A stretch of DNA of 64,000 bases from Pseudonocardiaceae bacterium. GTDB lineage: Bacteria; Actinomycetota; Actinomycetes; Mycobacteriales; Pseudonocardiaceae. The stretch spans positions 1 to 64,000 of the forward strand of contig WHSZ01000006.1 of NCBI GenBank assembly GCA_009379845.1, in the 5' to 3' direction. Below, one piece after another: positions 1 to 8,495 of this stretch. The position numbers and the translations under genes were made by a program. Position 1 is the stretch's first letter. Each line of letters opens with the position of its first letter. Below the pieces are notes generated by a model, which was not told the origin of the DNA, did no database searches, and worked only from the letters and a program-made list of their open reading frames with translations.

Positions 1-186
1 ACAACCACGTTGCGGAACATGTGCCTGTTATGCCGAGCCCACCACGCCCTGATCCACAACAGCCACTGGCACATCCGGATGGCCCCCGACGGGCACCCCG
101 AATTCCTGCCACCCGAAATCCTCGACCCCAAACGAAAACCCAGACGCAACACCCTCCACACCCAACTCTCCGGCGCAGCTCGCTAG
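1..186 (+). CDS. HNH endonuclease, DUF222/13E12-repeat type (C-terminal end only)
   Basis: Frame 1 is open from the first base and ends at a TAG at 184-186, giving about 61 residues of a protein that begins outside the window. It contains the motif LCRAHHALIHNSHWHI, the last part of the HNH active site found in the abundant actinobacterial DUF222 plus HNH proteins (known from the family), followed by a basic tail. These proteins are presumed nucleases with no firm physiological role. The family assignment is good; the product cannot be described further because most of it is missing. Confidence 0.75.
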   Translation, partial: TTTLRNMCLLCRAHHALIHNSHWHIRMAPDGHPEFLPPEILDPKRKPRRNTLHTQLSGAAR

Positions 187-195
187 GGTCGAGGT

Positions 196-840
196 ATGGT
201 GCAGCAGACCACTCGTCTTGGGGTCCGGCAGGTCGATCTGGCTGATTGGCGGTGGTTATTGGGGGCGCTGCGTGCTCGGTTCGAGACCAGTTCGTTCGGG
301 GCGGGGGCCGTGTTCGTTGCGGCTGTGGGGCAGCTTGCCGATGCGGTCGGTCATCATCCCGACGTCGATCTGCGTGCAGGGCATGTTCAGTTCGTGTTGC
401 GCAGTCACGACGTCGGAGGGGTGACCGAACGAGATGTCCAGCTGGCCGAGCGGATTAGCGCGCTCGCATCCGACCAGGGGTTGGCCCCGTGCCCAGAGCA
501 GGTACAGGTGCTGGAGCTGGCCCTGGACACGCCTGCGTCGGAAATGGTGCTGCCGTTCTGGGTAGCCGTTCTTGGCGGTGGTGAGGCAGGCGGCGATGTC
601 GTTGACCCGGCCGGAGAGCTCCCGCCGTTGTGGTTTCAGGCGACCGACTCAACTGCACCCGATCGGCAGCGCTTCCACCTCGACGTCACGGTCTCCCCGG
701 AAGTCGCGAGCCGGCGGGTTGCCGCAGCGATTGCTGCAGGCGGACACGTCGTCGACGACGGCCATGCCCCAGCCTTTATCGTGCTGGCCGACCCAGACGG
801 CAACAAAGCCTGTATCTGCACCGAGCTGGGGCGGGATTGA
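196..840 (+). CDS. 4a-hydroxytetrahydrobiopterin dehydratase-like domain fused to a VOC domain
   Basis: The 214-residue product has two parts. Residues 10-90 carry the pterin-4a-carbinolamine dehydratase signature: an aromatic/Leu helix, then VGHHPDVDL and the SHDVGGVTERDV tail with the paired histidines. Residues 105-212 look like a glyoxalase/bleomycin-resistance (VOC) half: HLDVTVSP, a GGHVVDDG turn and LADPDGNKACIC, the usual VOC ending. PCD enzymes dehydrate carbinolamine pterin during aromatic hydroxylation, but no pterin hydroxylase is nearby, so the substrate is unknown. The gene starts 10 bases after the HNH stop. The fusion occurs in actinobacteria and is usually annotated from its N-terminal domain. 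Confidence 0.75.
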   Translation: MVQQTTRLGVRQVDLADWRWLLGALRARFETSSFGAGAVFVAAVGQLADAVGHHPDVDLRAGHVQFVLRSHDVGGVTERDVQLAERISALASDQGLAPCPEQVQVLELALDTPASEMVLPFWVAVLGGGEAGGDVVDPAGELPPLWFQATDSTAPDRQRFHLDVTVSPEVASRRVAAAIAAGGHVVDDGHAPAFIVLADPDGNKACICTELGRD

Positions 841-940
841 CCCCGGGTTTTCCACGCGCGAGTATCATCCGTGGGGCCACGTTCCGCGCCGGATACCGAG
901 TATTGCGGCAGATCAGATTCATGCGGGGAGTCGCGGCGAC

Positions 941-1732
941 ATGAATACCCGATCGAGCAACGGGAAGCGTGGCCGGCGCAATGAATGGCGCGCGGGAAGG
1001 ATCGCGGTTCCCGGCGGAGATCTCTGTTACGGCTCCATCGGGACAGGGCCACTGATCATCGGGTTGCACGGTATTCAGGGAACCTCGGCCGCGTGGGAAG
1101 AGGTGGGAAAGCTACTGTCCGGCAGCTATACGTTTGTAGCCCCGGACATGCGCGGCCGGGAGCCGTCCATCATCCCGGAGGAATCAGCTGGCTATGCCCT
1201 CCCGCGATTTGCCGACGACCTCGAGGCACTCGTCACCGAGATTGGCCGCCCGGCGATCCTGATGGGATGGAGCATGGGTGTATTCGTGCTTTTCGAGTAT
1301 CTCCGCTGCGGTAACCACCAGCCGGATGGGCTGGTACTCACCGGGGGAAGCGCCCATCTGGGCCGCGCGAGATGGTTTCACGGCCCGGCGGTGCACGACG
1401 TTGAACGGGAGGCACGAGCCCGGGCCGCAAGGCTGGGCCTGGACCGCACCGCCGAACCGTACGCGGTCGCGGAAACCTGGTTCCACGTGGAGTCCAGCGA
1501 TTACCGTGACCTGTTGCCAGCCATCAGCGCGCCGACGCTCATTCTGCACGGCGCCGCGGACGACGAGTGTCCACCAGAGCACGCTGAACTGCTCGCGGAA
1601 CGGATTCCACACGCCGAATTGGAGATATGGCCGCAGGGCGGGCACAACTTGATGGCCCACGATCCGTCGCGTTTCGCGTCCGCGGTGAACAGGTTCTTTA
1701 CCGACCACCGAGTTCGGGAGACCGAGCGGTGA
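941..1732 (+). CDS. alpha/beta hydrolase
   Basis: A 263-residue alpha/beta-hydrolase fold enzyme. It shows the oxyanion-hole segment LHGIQGTSAAW, the nucleophile elbow GWSMG with Ser111, a late Asp in HGAADDECPPEH and the catalytic His in PQGGHNLMAHDPSRF. The start at 941 is preferred because homology begins soon after it and a GGGGAG lies about 11 bases upstream; the frame remains open further 5' through the preceding VOC gene. The substrate is unknown; esterase, lactonase or C-C hydrolase are all possible. Its 3' end overlaps the convergent small gene at 1698-1940 by 35 bases. Confidence 0.75.
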   Translation: MNTRSSNGKRGRRNEWRAGRIAVPGGDLCYGSIGTGPLIIGLHGIQGTSAAWEEVGKLLSGSYTFVAPDMRGREPSIIPEESAGYALPRFADDLEALVTEIGRPAILMGWSMGVFVLFEYLRCGNHQPDGLVLTGGSAHLGRARWFHGPAVHDVEREARARAARLGLDRTAEPYAVAETWFHVESSDYRDLLPAISAPTLILHGAADDECPPEHAELLAERIPHAELEIWPQGGHNLMAHDPSRFASAVNRFFTDHRVRETER

Positions 1733-1940
1733 CGCGGTAGTACTCGTCGTCCTCATTGAGGAGTCGCTCGTTATAGGTCACCACCATGTGTTCGGCCCAT
1801 TCACGCGCATCGAAGTCGGACGCCTTTTCGAAGCGGACAAGCCAATCATCCTCATCGCTGTCCAGGACGACCAGATAGGCCAGTTCGTCCTCCCGGACCG
1901 CGAGGCGGTCGTCGACCTGAAGCGACCTTTCGTGCGTCAT
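1698..1940 (-). CDS. small acidic protein of unknown function
   Basis: An 80-residue protein rich in Asp/Glu (VLDSDEDDW, NEDDEYY) with no recognised domain, signal peptide or membrane segment. The sequence GAGAGGA lies 4 bases before the ATG, a good ribosome binding site, which argues for a real gene. It is the last gene of the minus-strand operon permease-reductase-ferredoxin-amidohydrolase-Rieske, 60 bases after the Rieske gene, so a role alongside that redox/decarboxylase set is likely. Its end overlaps the convergent hydrolase gene. Function cannot be assigned. Confidence 0.55.
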   Translation of the reverse strand: MTHERSLQVDDRLAVREDELAYLVVLDSDEDDWLVRFEKASDFDAREWAEHMVVTYNERLLNEDDEYYRVTARSPELGGR

Positions 1941-2000
1941 GGGTTCCTCTCGTCGCCGATTCGTACGCGATATGTCGCATTCGTCAATAGGGTGTCGAAG

Positions 2001-2462
2001 TTAGACGCGAAGGATGACGTCGTCGCCGGTTACCTCCACCTTGTAGCGCCGAATCTTGATGTGTTCGTACGCCAGGCACTGGCCGGTGGGAACGTGATAC
2101 TCCAAGCCATGCCACGGACAGACCACGACCTCGTTGTCGTAGACCCATTGCGGCTTGAAGTCCGATTCCCGATCGGCGGTCAGTGACCCGGTCAGAACCT
2201 TGGCTTCACACACCGGGCCGGTCTGGTGTGGACAGATATTTGGCAGCGCGTACAGCGTGCCTTTGATGTTGAAAACCCCGATCTGCCGCGCGCCGACCAC
2301 GACGACTTCGTGGTGTCCTTCGGGAAAGTCTGATACCTGGCCAAGACGGTAGCGCTTGCGGCCGTTCTCGGAGTCGAGCTCGGTAGCCACTCGGAAGTTG
2401 TCGTTGGCCTTACGTACCAGTGTGTCCTTGGCGTGCGCCGACCTGTTTACCGTGTCAGTCAT
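2001..2462 (-). CDS. Rieske [2Fe-2S] ferredoxin-like protein
   Basis: A 153-residue soluble single-domain Rieske protein. Cluster ligands are visible as C77-P-H79 and C115-P-W-H118, with about 35 residues between, longer than the usual 15-20. No mononuclear-iron oxygenase domain follows, so it should act as an electron carrier or as a detached Rieske subunit. A GGAGGGG stands 8 bases before the ATG. It follows the amidohydrolase by 32 bases in the same operon, which also encodes a 3Fe-4S ferredoxin and a reductase. The partner oxygenase is not in this window. Confidence 0.8.
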   Translation of the reverse strand: MTDTVNRSAHAKDTLVRKANDNFRVATELDSENGRKRYRLGQVSDFPEGHHEVVVVGARQIGVFNIKGTLYALPNICPHQTGPVCEAKVLTGSLTADRESDFKPQWVYDNEVVVCPWHGLEYHVPTGQCLAYEHIKIRRYKVEVTGDDVILRV

Positions 2463-2494
2463 CGCGGTTACCCCTCCAGCTCAACCGTCCTTGC

Positions 2495-3640
2495 TCATCG
2501 GAGCTTCTTTCCTGCCGCATCGATACTCAGGTACCGCAGAGCGTTCTCGCCGAAGATCTTCTGCCGAGCCTGTTCCGAAAACGGGACCTGGTCGATCTTC
2601 ATAGGGTGATCGAAGTCGTGATGTGGCCAGTCGGAGGCGAACATCGTCCTGTCCTCACCTTCGAACAGGTTGATCAGCGTGACGAGGTCCTCGAGGTTCT
2701 CCGGCTCCTCAATGGGTTGTGTACACATGTAAATCTGCTTTAGGTAATGGCTGGGTGGATATTTGAGGAACGGTACGTCGCGCCTGCGTTCCAGGTATTC
2801 TTTGTCCATGCGCAGCATCAGCCAGGGCATCCAGGACACCCCCGCTTCGGAGACCGCGAACCGGATTTCCGGGAATCGCACGAAGGTTCCGCGAGTGACC
2901 ATGTCCACCAGATTGCTCATGATGGAAAAGGTGTGGCTCGTGGTGTGCCGTGCCAACTCCGTGTCGAAAGCGTGATTGTTGAACGGGAAAACCGGGTGGG
3001 TGACCGTCACGCTGTGCAGCAGGAGCGGCGTGCCGGTGTCCTGGGCGGCGGTATAAATCGGATCGTACTTGCGGTTGCCCCACAACACATCCAGTCCGGC
3101 ACACGGTAGATAGGCGCCTACGACGTCGGGGTGATCCGCGTAGCGGCGGATCTCCCTGGCGGCATCGTCGGGATCATGGTTACACGCGACGATCAGACCG
3201 AGTAGTCCCTTTTCACGGGACGCCCATTTCTCCACGAGCCACCTGTTGTACGCCCTTGCGATGGCAGAGGCGTAGTCGACCTGGGGGAGTACCGGAAGCT
3301 TGAGCAAGTGGTCCGGAAAGAGCAACCCGAGGTCTACGTTGATCTGGTCGAGTTCGAGGCGCATCTGGTCCGCGGTCCACACCATGCGGGCGCCTTCGTG
3401 GGCAGTGGGCCACTTCGCCTGGTAGCTCCCGTCCGAAACACCCGGCGAGAAGCTCGGGATGTCCAGGTAGCTCTCCCGGTTGTTCTTGATGTTCTCAAGG
3501 GCGACACGCCAGGGCATGTCGGCGTATGGCGCCAACTCTCCTGGTGACTCGTGGACGTGTACGTCGGTGTCGACGATCAGGATCTCATTGAGGCCCTTCG
3601 GCATCGTGCGGTCCGCTGTGCGGGAGAGGGTTTCTGTCAT
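2495..3640 (-). CDS. amidohydrolase family 2 (ACMSD-like) TIM-barrel metalloenzyme, probable decarboxylase
   Basis: A 381-residue protein of the amidohydrolase-2 family. The N-terminal metal motif is DVHVHE (His28, His30), a mid-barrel His is in LLLHSVTV, and the C-terminal metal Asp is in MFASDWPHHDFDHP. Family members include aminocarboxymuconate-semialdehyde and hydroxybenzoate decarboxylases, which remove CO2 from aromatic or muconate acids in a metal-dependent way. A GAGGTG lies before the ATG. Its position between the ferredoxin and Rieske genes, with an acid permease upstream, suggests action on an aromatic acid or ring-cleavage product. This is inferred; hydrolysis rather than decarboxylation is possible. 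Confidence 0.8.
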   Translation of the reverse strand: MTETLSRTADRTMPKGLNEILIVDTDVHVHESPGELAPYADMPWRVALENIKNNRESYLDIPSFSPGVSDGSYQAKWPTAHEGARMVWTADQMRLELDQINVDLGLLFPDHLLKLPVLPQVDYASAIARAYNRWLVEKWASREKGLLGLIVACNHDPDDAAREIRRYADHPDVVGAYLPCAGLDVLWGNRKYDPIYTAAQDTGTPLLLHSVTVTHPVFPFNNHAFDTELARHTTSHTFSIMSNLVDMVTRGTFVRFPEIRFAVSEAGVSWMPWLMLRMDKEYLERRRDVPFLKYPPSHYLKQIYMCTQPIEEPENLEDLVTLINLFEGEDRTMFASDWPHHDFDHPMKIDQVPFSEQARQKIFGENALRYLSIDAAGKKLR

Positions 3641-3669
3641 GGTCGCACCTCATCTGGCCGAGAAATGGT

Positions 3670-3870
3670 TCAGTGATCGACTTCCAGGACACTGATGGCG
3701 CCGGTAGGGCATGAGCGCTCGGCCTGCTGGAGCTGGGCCGGCGTTGCGGAGGTGCCATCCACGATGGTCGCGACGCCCTCGTCGTCCAATTCGATGGCGC
3801 CGCGCGCGAGATGCACACAATTACCCGAACCGATGCACAATTCCCGGTCTATCTCCGGAATCGTGGACAC
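3670..3870 (-). CDS. [3Fe-4S] ferredoxin of the P450-partner type
   Basis: A 66-residue ferredoxin with C12-IGSGN-C18 and a distal C54-P. The usual second Cys of a 4Fe-4S site is missing, so three cysteines remain and a [3Fe-4S] cluster is expected. Such small ferredoxins normally carry electrons from a FAD reductase to a cytochrome P450. The start is GTG with AGGAGG about 8 bases upstream. The reductase gene ends 6 bases before it, supporting a reductase-ferredoxin pair. No P450 is present anywhere in the window, so the acceptor is either the Rieske system or a distant enzyme. Confidence 0.85.
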   Translation of the reverse strand: MSTIPEIDRELCIGSGNCVHLARGAIELDDEGVATIVDGTSATPAQLQQAERSCPTGAISVLEVDH

Positions 3871-3876
3871 CGTGCT

Positions 3877-5085
3877 TCACCTCCTCGTGCTGGCTGTTTC
3901 GACGAGCTCGCGGCGTGCGCGAGCGAAGACGCGGGGCTGGCCGACGACGAACACGCCAGCCAGCCTTCCGGAGCGGAAGTACCGCGCGACAAAGCAGTCC
4001 GGGGCATCTCCTTCGATGCGGATGTCATCCCAACTCGGCGCGTGGCCGGCCCATTGAAACCGGACGCCGTGCTGGTCGGACCAGAAGAACGGCAACGGCG
4101 CGAAGCTCTGCTGGTTGCCGAGGATGGCCTTGGCCGCCGCGGCGCCGTGCCGGCCGGCGGTGTCCCAATGTTCGACACGGCACAGTTCCCCGTAGTCGGG
4201 GTGCCACCAGCGTGCGCAATCGCCGGCGGCGAAGATGTTGTCCGCCGAACTCTGGCAGTACTCATCCGTCACGACGCCCTTGTCGAGGCACAGACCCGAA
4301 CCGTCCAACCAGTCGATGTTGGGAGCCATGCCCACACCGAGCACGACGATGTCGGCGTCGACCACCGCACCGTCCGCCAGCGAGACCTCGAATCCATCTC
4401 CCTTACTACTGACAGCATTCGCAGGTGTTCCGGTTCGCACCGTGACTCCGTTGTCGCGGTGAAGTTGTGCCACCCGTGCCCCGACAAGGTCGCCGAGTAT
4501 CGGTTCGAGCATCTGCGCTGCCGCCTCAACGAGCGTGACCCGCAGCCCTGACCGGATCGCCGCGGTCGCCACCTCGCCTCCGATGAACCCGCCACCGATC
4601 ACCACCAGGTGACGGCCGGCGACCATCCCCTTGCGGAGACGTGCGGCGTGCTCCGCTTCCCGAAGGACGATGACGCCAGGTGCGTCGAGTTCAGGCGGCA
4701 CGACGGGTCGGCCCCCGACACACAGCGCGAGGCGGTCATATCGCTCGGTGGATCCGTCCGAGAGACCAACGACCCGACTGTCGCGATCGACGCATTCGGC
4801 CCGGAGATCGAGCCGGAGGTCGATGTCCCACCGCTCGTACTCACACCGTTCGGACAGGGCGACCGCATCGGCGGTGTGATCGGCGAGCATGTCCTTGGAG
4901 ACCAGCGTTCGGTCGTAAGGTGGCTGCGACTCACCGCTGGCGAGAGTCACCTTGCCATCGAAGCCGTCGCGGCGGAGTTCCACGGCACAACGATGAGCCG
5001 CGGTACCGCCGCCGACGACGATCACCTCCCTCGGTCGCGTGTCATCCACGGCGCGCGGCACGGAAGGCCACCCGGCAGGCGTCAT
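3877..5085 (-). CDS. FAD/NAD(P)H-dependent ferredoxin reductase
   Basis: A 402-residue pyridine-nucleotide-disulfide-type reductase. The FAD-binding loop VVGGGTAAH is at residues 23-31, the NAD(P) loop VIGGGFIGGE near 160, and the FAD motif NIFAAGDCARWW near 285. The length matches rubredoxin/ferredoxin reductases that feed P450 or Rieske oxygenases. The ATG overlaps the MFS stop codon as ATGA, so the pair is translationally coupled. It should pass electrons from NAD(P)H to the 3Fe-4S ferredoxin encoded 6 bases downstream, and perhaps to the Rieske protein. Confidence 0.85.
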   Translation of the reverse strand: MTPAGWPSVPRAVDDTRPREVIVVGGGTAAHRCAVELRRDGFDGKVTLASGESQPPYDRTLVSKDMLADHTADAVALSERCEYERWDIDLRLDLRAECVDRDSRVVGLSDGSTERYDRLALCVGGRPVVPPELDAPGVIVLREAEHAARLRKGMVAGRHLVVIGGGFIGGEVATAAIRSGLRVTLVEAAAQMLEPILGDLVGARVAQLHRDNGVTVRTGTPANAVSSKGDGFEVSLADGAVVDADIVVLGVGMAPNIDWLDGSGLCLDKGVVTDEYCQSSADNIFAAGDCARWWHPDYGELCRVEHWDTAGRHGAAAAKAILGNQQSFAPLPFFWSDQHGVRFQWAGHAPSWDDIRIEGDAPDCFVARYFRSGRLAGVFVVGQPRVFARARRELVETASTRR

Positions 5086-6476
5086 CGTGCGACCTCTTCA
5101 AGCGCCTTGTTCTTGGTCTCCGGCCCGAGGAACGCGACGGCGATCGCACCGACGACCATGGAGAGACCGGCGACGGTGAAAGCCGCGGTGTGGCCCCAAG
5201 TACTCAACGCGAGAGGCACGATCAGCGGACCGACGAGAGCGCCGATGCGGCCGAAAGCGGACGCCGTGCCACAGCCGGTTGCCCGGAAGCGCGTTGCGAA
5301 TACCTCCGGGGTATACGCATACAGCGCGGACCACATGCCGAAGTAGACGAACTGCATCGCGGAACCGACCGTGATCAGACCGGCTGGCGAGGTCTGCAAG
5401 CCGTATACATAGGACAGTATCGCGCTCAACAGCACGAAACCGATAACTACTGGCTTGCGGCCGATCTTTTCCAACAGGAACGATGCCGTCAGGAAGCCGG
5501 GTATGCCCCACAACGCCATCAGCAGCACGAAACCGATCGAGCTGGCGATGCTCATACCGCTGTCTGCCAGCAGCTTGCTCTGCCAAGTCGTGATGCCGTA
5601 GTAGCCAAGTAACACCGTGAACCAGAGTGACCATGCCATGATCGTTCTGGGCAGATAGCGGCGGGAAACCAGTTCGCTGATCGGGGCGCGTTGGACCGTC
5701 GATTGAGCGGGGATCTTGGTCTCGTCGACCGGCGGAAGTGGTTTGCGGTAGGCCTTCGCGACTTCGTTTTCGATGTACTCGATGGTTTGTTCGGCCTTGT
5801 CGAACCGGCTGCGGGATTCGTACCAGCGGGCCGATTCCGGAACCGCCCGGCGCAGGTAGAGCGCGTAGAGGGAGAGCACGAACATGATGACGAAAATGGC
5901 GCGCCAACCGAACGCCGGGACAACGAGCAACGACACGGCGCCGCAGGTGATGAAACCAATGGGCCAGAATCCCTCGAGGAAGCCGAGGTATTTGCCGCGC
6001 GAGCGGGCAGGAACGAATTCCGACAACAGCGATTGAGCGACGGGGAATTCCGCGCCCATGCCCACGCCGATGAAGAACCGGCAAACCAGCAGCGACGTCA
6101 GGTCCCAGGAGAAGGCAGCCACGAGGCTCGCGAAGCCCCAACAGAGCATGCTCGTGACGAAGACTGGGCGGCGGCCGAATCGATCGGCGAGCATGCCCGC
6201 TGTGCTGGCACCGACCACCATTCCCGCGAAGCTCAGGCTCGCGAGCAGGCCGGATTGCGTGCCGGTCAACGAAAATTCGGCACTGATCGGGTCCAGTATG
6301 AATGTCAACGCGGCCAGGTCCATCGAGTCGAACAACCACGCGGTCGCGATAATGAGGAAGAGACGTTTCTGATAACGGGTTAGTGGCAGCCGCTCCAGGC
6401 GGCTCGCTAGGTTCAGTCGCTCCTGAGCGGCCTGGCTGTCGAAGCCGGGCGTGGCCGGGCCGGTGATTTCCGCCAT
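5082..6476 (-). CDS. MFS transporter, aromatic acid:H+ symporter-like
   Basis: A 464-residue, 12-helix major facilitator protein. The first helix carries DSMDLA, like the charged motif of benzoate/protocatechuate permeases, and the loop 2-3 signature is DRFGRRPVF. A central hydrophilic loop around residues 205-250 separates the two six-helix halves. AGGAG lies before the ATG. It is the first gene of the minus-strand operon and is divergent from the GntR gene, so it is probably the substrate importer of a pathway sensed by that regulator. The substrate itself is unknown. Confidence 0.75.
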   Translation of the reverse strand: MAEITGPATPGFDSQAAQERLNLASRLERLPLTRYQKRLFLIIATAWLFDSMDLAALTFILDPISAEFSLTGTQSGLLASLSFAGMVVGASTAGMLADRFGRRPVFVTSMLCWGFASLVAAFSWDLTSLLVCRFFIGVGMGAEFPVAQSLLSEFVPARSRGKYLGFLEGFWPIGFITCGAVSLLVVPAFGWRAIFVIMFVLSLYALYLRRAVPESARWYESRSRFDKAEQTIEYIENEVAKAYRKPLPPVDETKIPAQSTVQRAPISELVSRRYLPRTIMAWSLWFTVLLGYYGITTWQSKLLADSGMSIASSIGFVLLMALWGIPGFLTASFLLEKIGRKPVVIGFVLLSAILSYVYGLQTSPAGLITVGSAMQFVYFGMWSALYAYTPEVFATRFRATGCGTASAFGRIGALVGPLIVPLALSTWGHTAAFTVAGLSMVVGAIAVAFLGPETKNKALEEVAR

Positions 6477-6623
6477 GGGGACGCTCCTGATAGTCGCCGT
6501 TGACTTACTCCGGAGATGCGTCGTTGGTGCGGCGCCGTCTGGGACGCATCAGCGCCGACGATGGCCACGTGTCGATCTTGAGTTGACGAACGAGGCACCG
6601 ATCGTCGACACCGTGTCGATTAT

Positions 6624-6633
6624 TGATATATCA
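6624..6633. promoter_or_regulatory. candidate GntR operator and leaderless promoter
   Basis: The perfect palindrome TGATATATCA lies in the 180-base gap between the divergent MFS and GntR genes, an AT-rich island in GC-rich DNA. FCD-type GntR proteins bind short palindromes of this kind. A TACACT at 6644-6649 would place a transcript start at or near the GntR ATG (6657), and no ribosome binding site is seen there, so a leaderless GntR message is likely. Confidence 0.45.
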
Positions 6634-6656
6634 GTTGCCGATGTACACTAGGCCAC

Positions 6657-7328
6657 ATGGCGCGGAACGTCAATGCTGAAGACGGTACCGGCAGGGAAGA
6701 CGAGCCGCTCTCCCTGTTCGAGAGGGCCTATATCGCCATCCGCGATCAGCTGATCACCAATCAGATCCGTCCCGGTGCTCCGGTACGCGAGGATCAGCTC
6801 AGCAAGCAGCTCGGGGTCGGGAGAACGCCCGTGCGGGAGGCGATCAAACGCTTGGAGACCGAGCGTCTCGTCAACGTTTATCCTCGCCGGGGCGTCTTCG
6901 CCACGGACGTGCACATCACGGACATGGGCCTGCTCACCGAGGTTCGCACGCAGCTGGAGGGCCAAGCGGCGTTCCTCGCCGCCGCCCGCGCGACCAACGC
7001 CGAGCGACAGGAGCTACGGCAGCTTCTCGACGAGATCGCGCAACGCGGCCGCAATGCCGTGGACCAGATCGAGGTCGACAGCAGAGTGCACCGGACGATC
7101 TCGCGGTGCGCGCACAATGCCTTCCTGGAAGCGACCCTGGCCACGTACTACAACCTGATCGTGCGCATCTGGCATCTCTTCATCGACCGGTTGCCGGAGA
7201 TCACCGACCACGTCGCCGAACTGGTGCCGGTTGTCAACGCGGTGGTCGATGGCGACGGGGAGCGAGCAAGGCAGCTGGTGATCGAGCACGTGATCGGGTT
7301 CGAACGCGCCGTGATGTCCACCCTGTAA
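6657..7328 (+). CDS. GntR-family (FadR/FCD subfamily) transcriptional regulator
   Basis: A 223-residue regulator. Residues 20-85 form the winged helix-turn-helix (LSKQLGVGRTPVREAIKRLE, a textbook GntR recognition segment). The rest is an all-helical FCD ligand domain with metal-binding-type His residues in VHRTISRCAHN. FCD regulators usually respond to carboxylic acids or aromatic intermediates and repress adjacent catabolic genes. It is divergent from the permease/redox operon and 23 bases upstream of the alcohol dehydrogenase gene, so it most likely controls both. Confidence 0.85.
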   Translation: MARNVNAEDGTGREDEPLSLFERAYIAIRDQLITNQIRPGAPVREDQLSKQLGVGRTPVREAIKRLETERLVNVYPRRGVFATDVHITDMGLLTEVRTQLEGQAAFLAAARATNAERQELRQLLDEIAQRGRNAVDQIEVDSRVHRTISRCAHNAFLEATLATYYNLIVRIWHLFIDRLPEITDHVAELVPVVNAVVDGDGERARQLVIEHVIGFERAVMSTL

Positions 7329-7351
7329 CCCGCTTCGGCGATGGAGGGCCC

Positions 7352-8458
7352 ATGCGATGCCGTGCCGCGGTACTGACCGCTCCGCACCAGGACATGACGA
7401 TCGAAGAGATCGAGATCGGCGACCTCGATCCGGGCGAGGTGTTGGTCCGCATCGGTGCCGCCGGTCTTTGCCACACCGATCTCGAGGTCATCGAGGGACA
7501 GCTGGCCTATCCGATGCCGATCGTGCTCGGCCACGAGGCGGCCGGCACCATCGAGCGGGTCGGCGCGGGCGTCGATCCCCAACGGGTGGGCGATCAGGTG
7601 GTGTTGTCCTGGAACCCCCACTGTGGACAGTGCTTCCATTGTGTTCGCGGCAATACCATCCTGTGCGAACCCTATGTCGCACTTGGCCCCAAGGCCGTGC
7701 CGTTCAGCGGGAAGGCCAAGCTCCACCTCGACGGCCGCGACCTGCACACGATGTTCTACATGTCGGCCTTCGCCGAATACGCCGTGGTCACCGAGGCTTG
7801 CGCGGTTTCGGTGCCACCGGAGATACCGTTCGACCGCGCGTGCCTGCTCGGGTGTGGAGTCTTGACAGGTGTCGGCGCCGTGACCCGGATCGCGGAACTG
7901 CGTGCTGACGAGACCGCGATGGTGATCGGCTGCGGAGCCGTCGGTCTCAGCGCGGTACAAGGAGCTCGGCTGGCCGGAGCGCGGCAGATCGTGGCCGTTG
8001 ATCTTGCCGACGACAAACTCGCCACGGCGCGCCTGCTGGGGGCCACGCACGTGGTGAACGCGCACCACCAAGATCCTGTTGTTGCCGTACGAGAGATCAC
8101 CGAGGGGCGCGGCGCGGACTGCGTTGTGGAGTCGGCTGGCAACAATGACGCTTTCCGCGCCTCCGTTGAGGCTTGTCGCGCAGGCGGCGCTGTCGTGTGG
8201 CTCGGAAAGGTCGGGATCAACGACGAGGTCGCGTTCAGGTGGGGCTCCTTGATGGGCGAGAAGCGCATCACCCGCTGCAGCTACGGAGGCGCGCAAACGG
8301 CCTCCGACTTCCCGTGGCTGGCGCGCAGCTATCTGGAAGGCGATCTCAAACTCGACGAGATGATCAGCCAACATCTCCGCTTGGAAGACATCAACTCCGG
8401 CTTCGACGACCTCCATAACGGCCGGACGATCCGGTCAATCGTCCAGTTCGAACACTGA
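7352..8458 (+). CDS. zinc-dependent medium-chain alcohol dehydrogenase
   Basis: A 368-residue MDR enzyme. Catalytic zinc ligands are in AGLCHTDLEV and LGHEAAG; the structural zinc loop is CGQCFHCVRGNTILC, and the nucleotide loop is GCGAVGLSAVQGA. This corresponds to class III-like or aryl-alcohol dehydrogenases oxidising primary alcohols with NAD. The start at 7352 is chosen because GGAGGG stands 4 bases upstream and homology starts there; the frame stays open much further upstream inside the GntR gene. It is co-oriented with GntR and probably oxidises an alcohol in the same pathway. Confidence 0.8.
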   Translation: MRCRAAVLTAPHQDMTIEEIEIGDLDPGEVLVRIGAAGLCHTDLEVIEGQLAYPMPIVLGHEAAGTIERVGAGVDPQRVGDQVVLSWNPHCGQCFHCVRGNTILCEPYVALGPKAVPFSGKAKLHLDGRDLHTMFYMSAFAEYAVVTEACAVSVPPEIPFDRACLLGCGVLTGVGAVTRIAELRADETAMVIGCGAVGLSAVQGARLAGARQIVAVDLADDKLATARLLGATHVVNAHHQDPVVAVREITEGRGADCVVESAGNNDAFRASVEACRAGGAVVWLGKVGINDEVAFRWGSLMGEKRITRCSYGGAQTASDFPWLARSYLEGDLKLDEMISQHLRLEDINSGFDDLHNGRTIRSIVQFEH

Positions 8459-8495
8459 CACCCGCCACCTGGGACTCGGGCAGGCCGCCCGCGCC

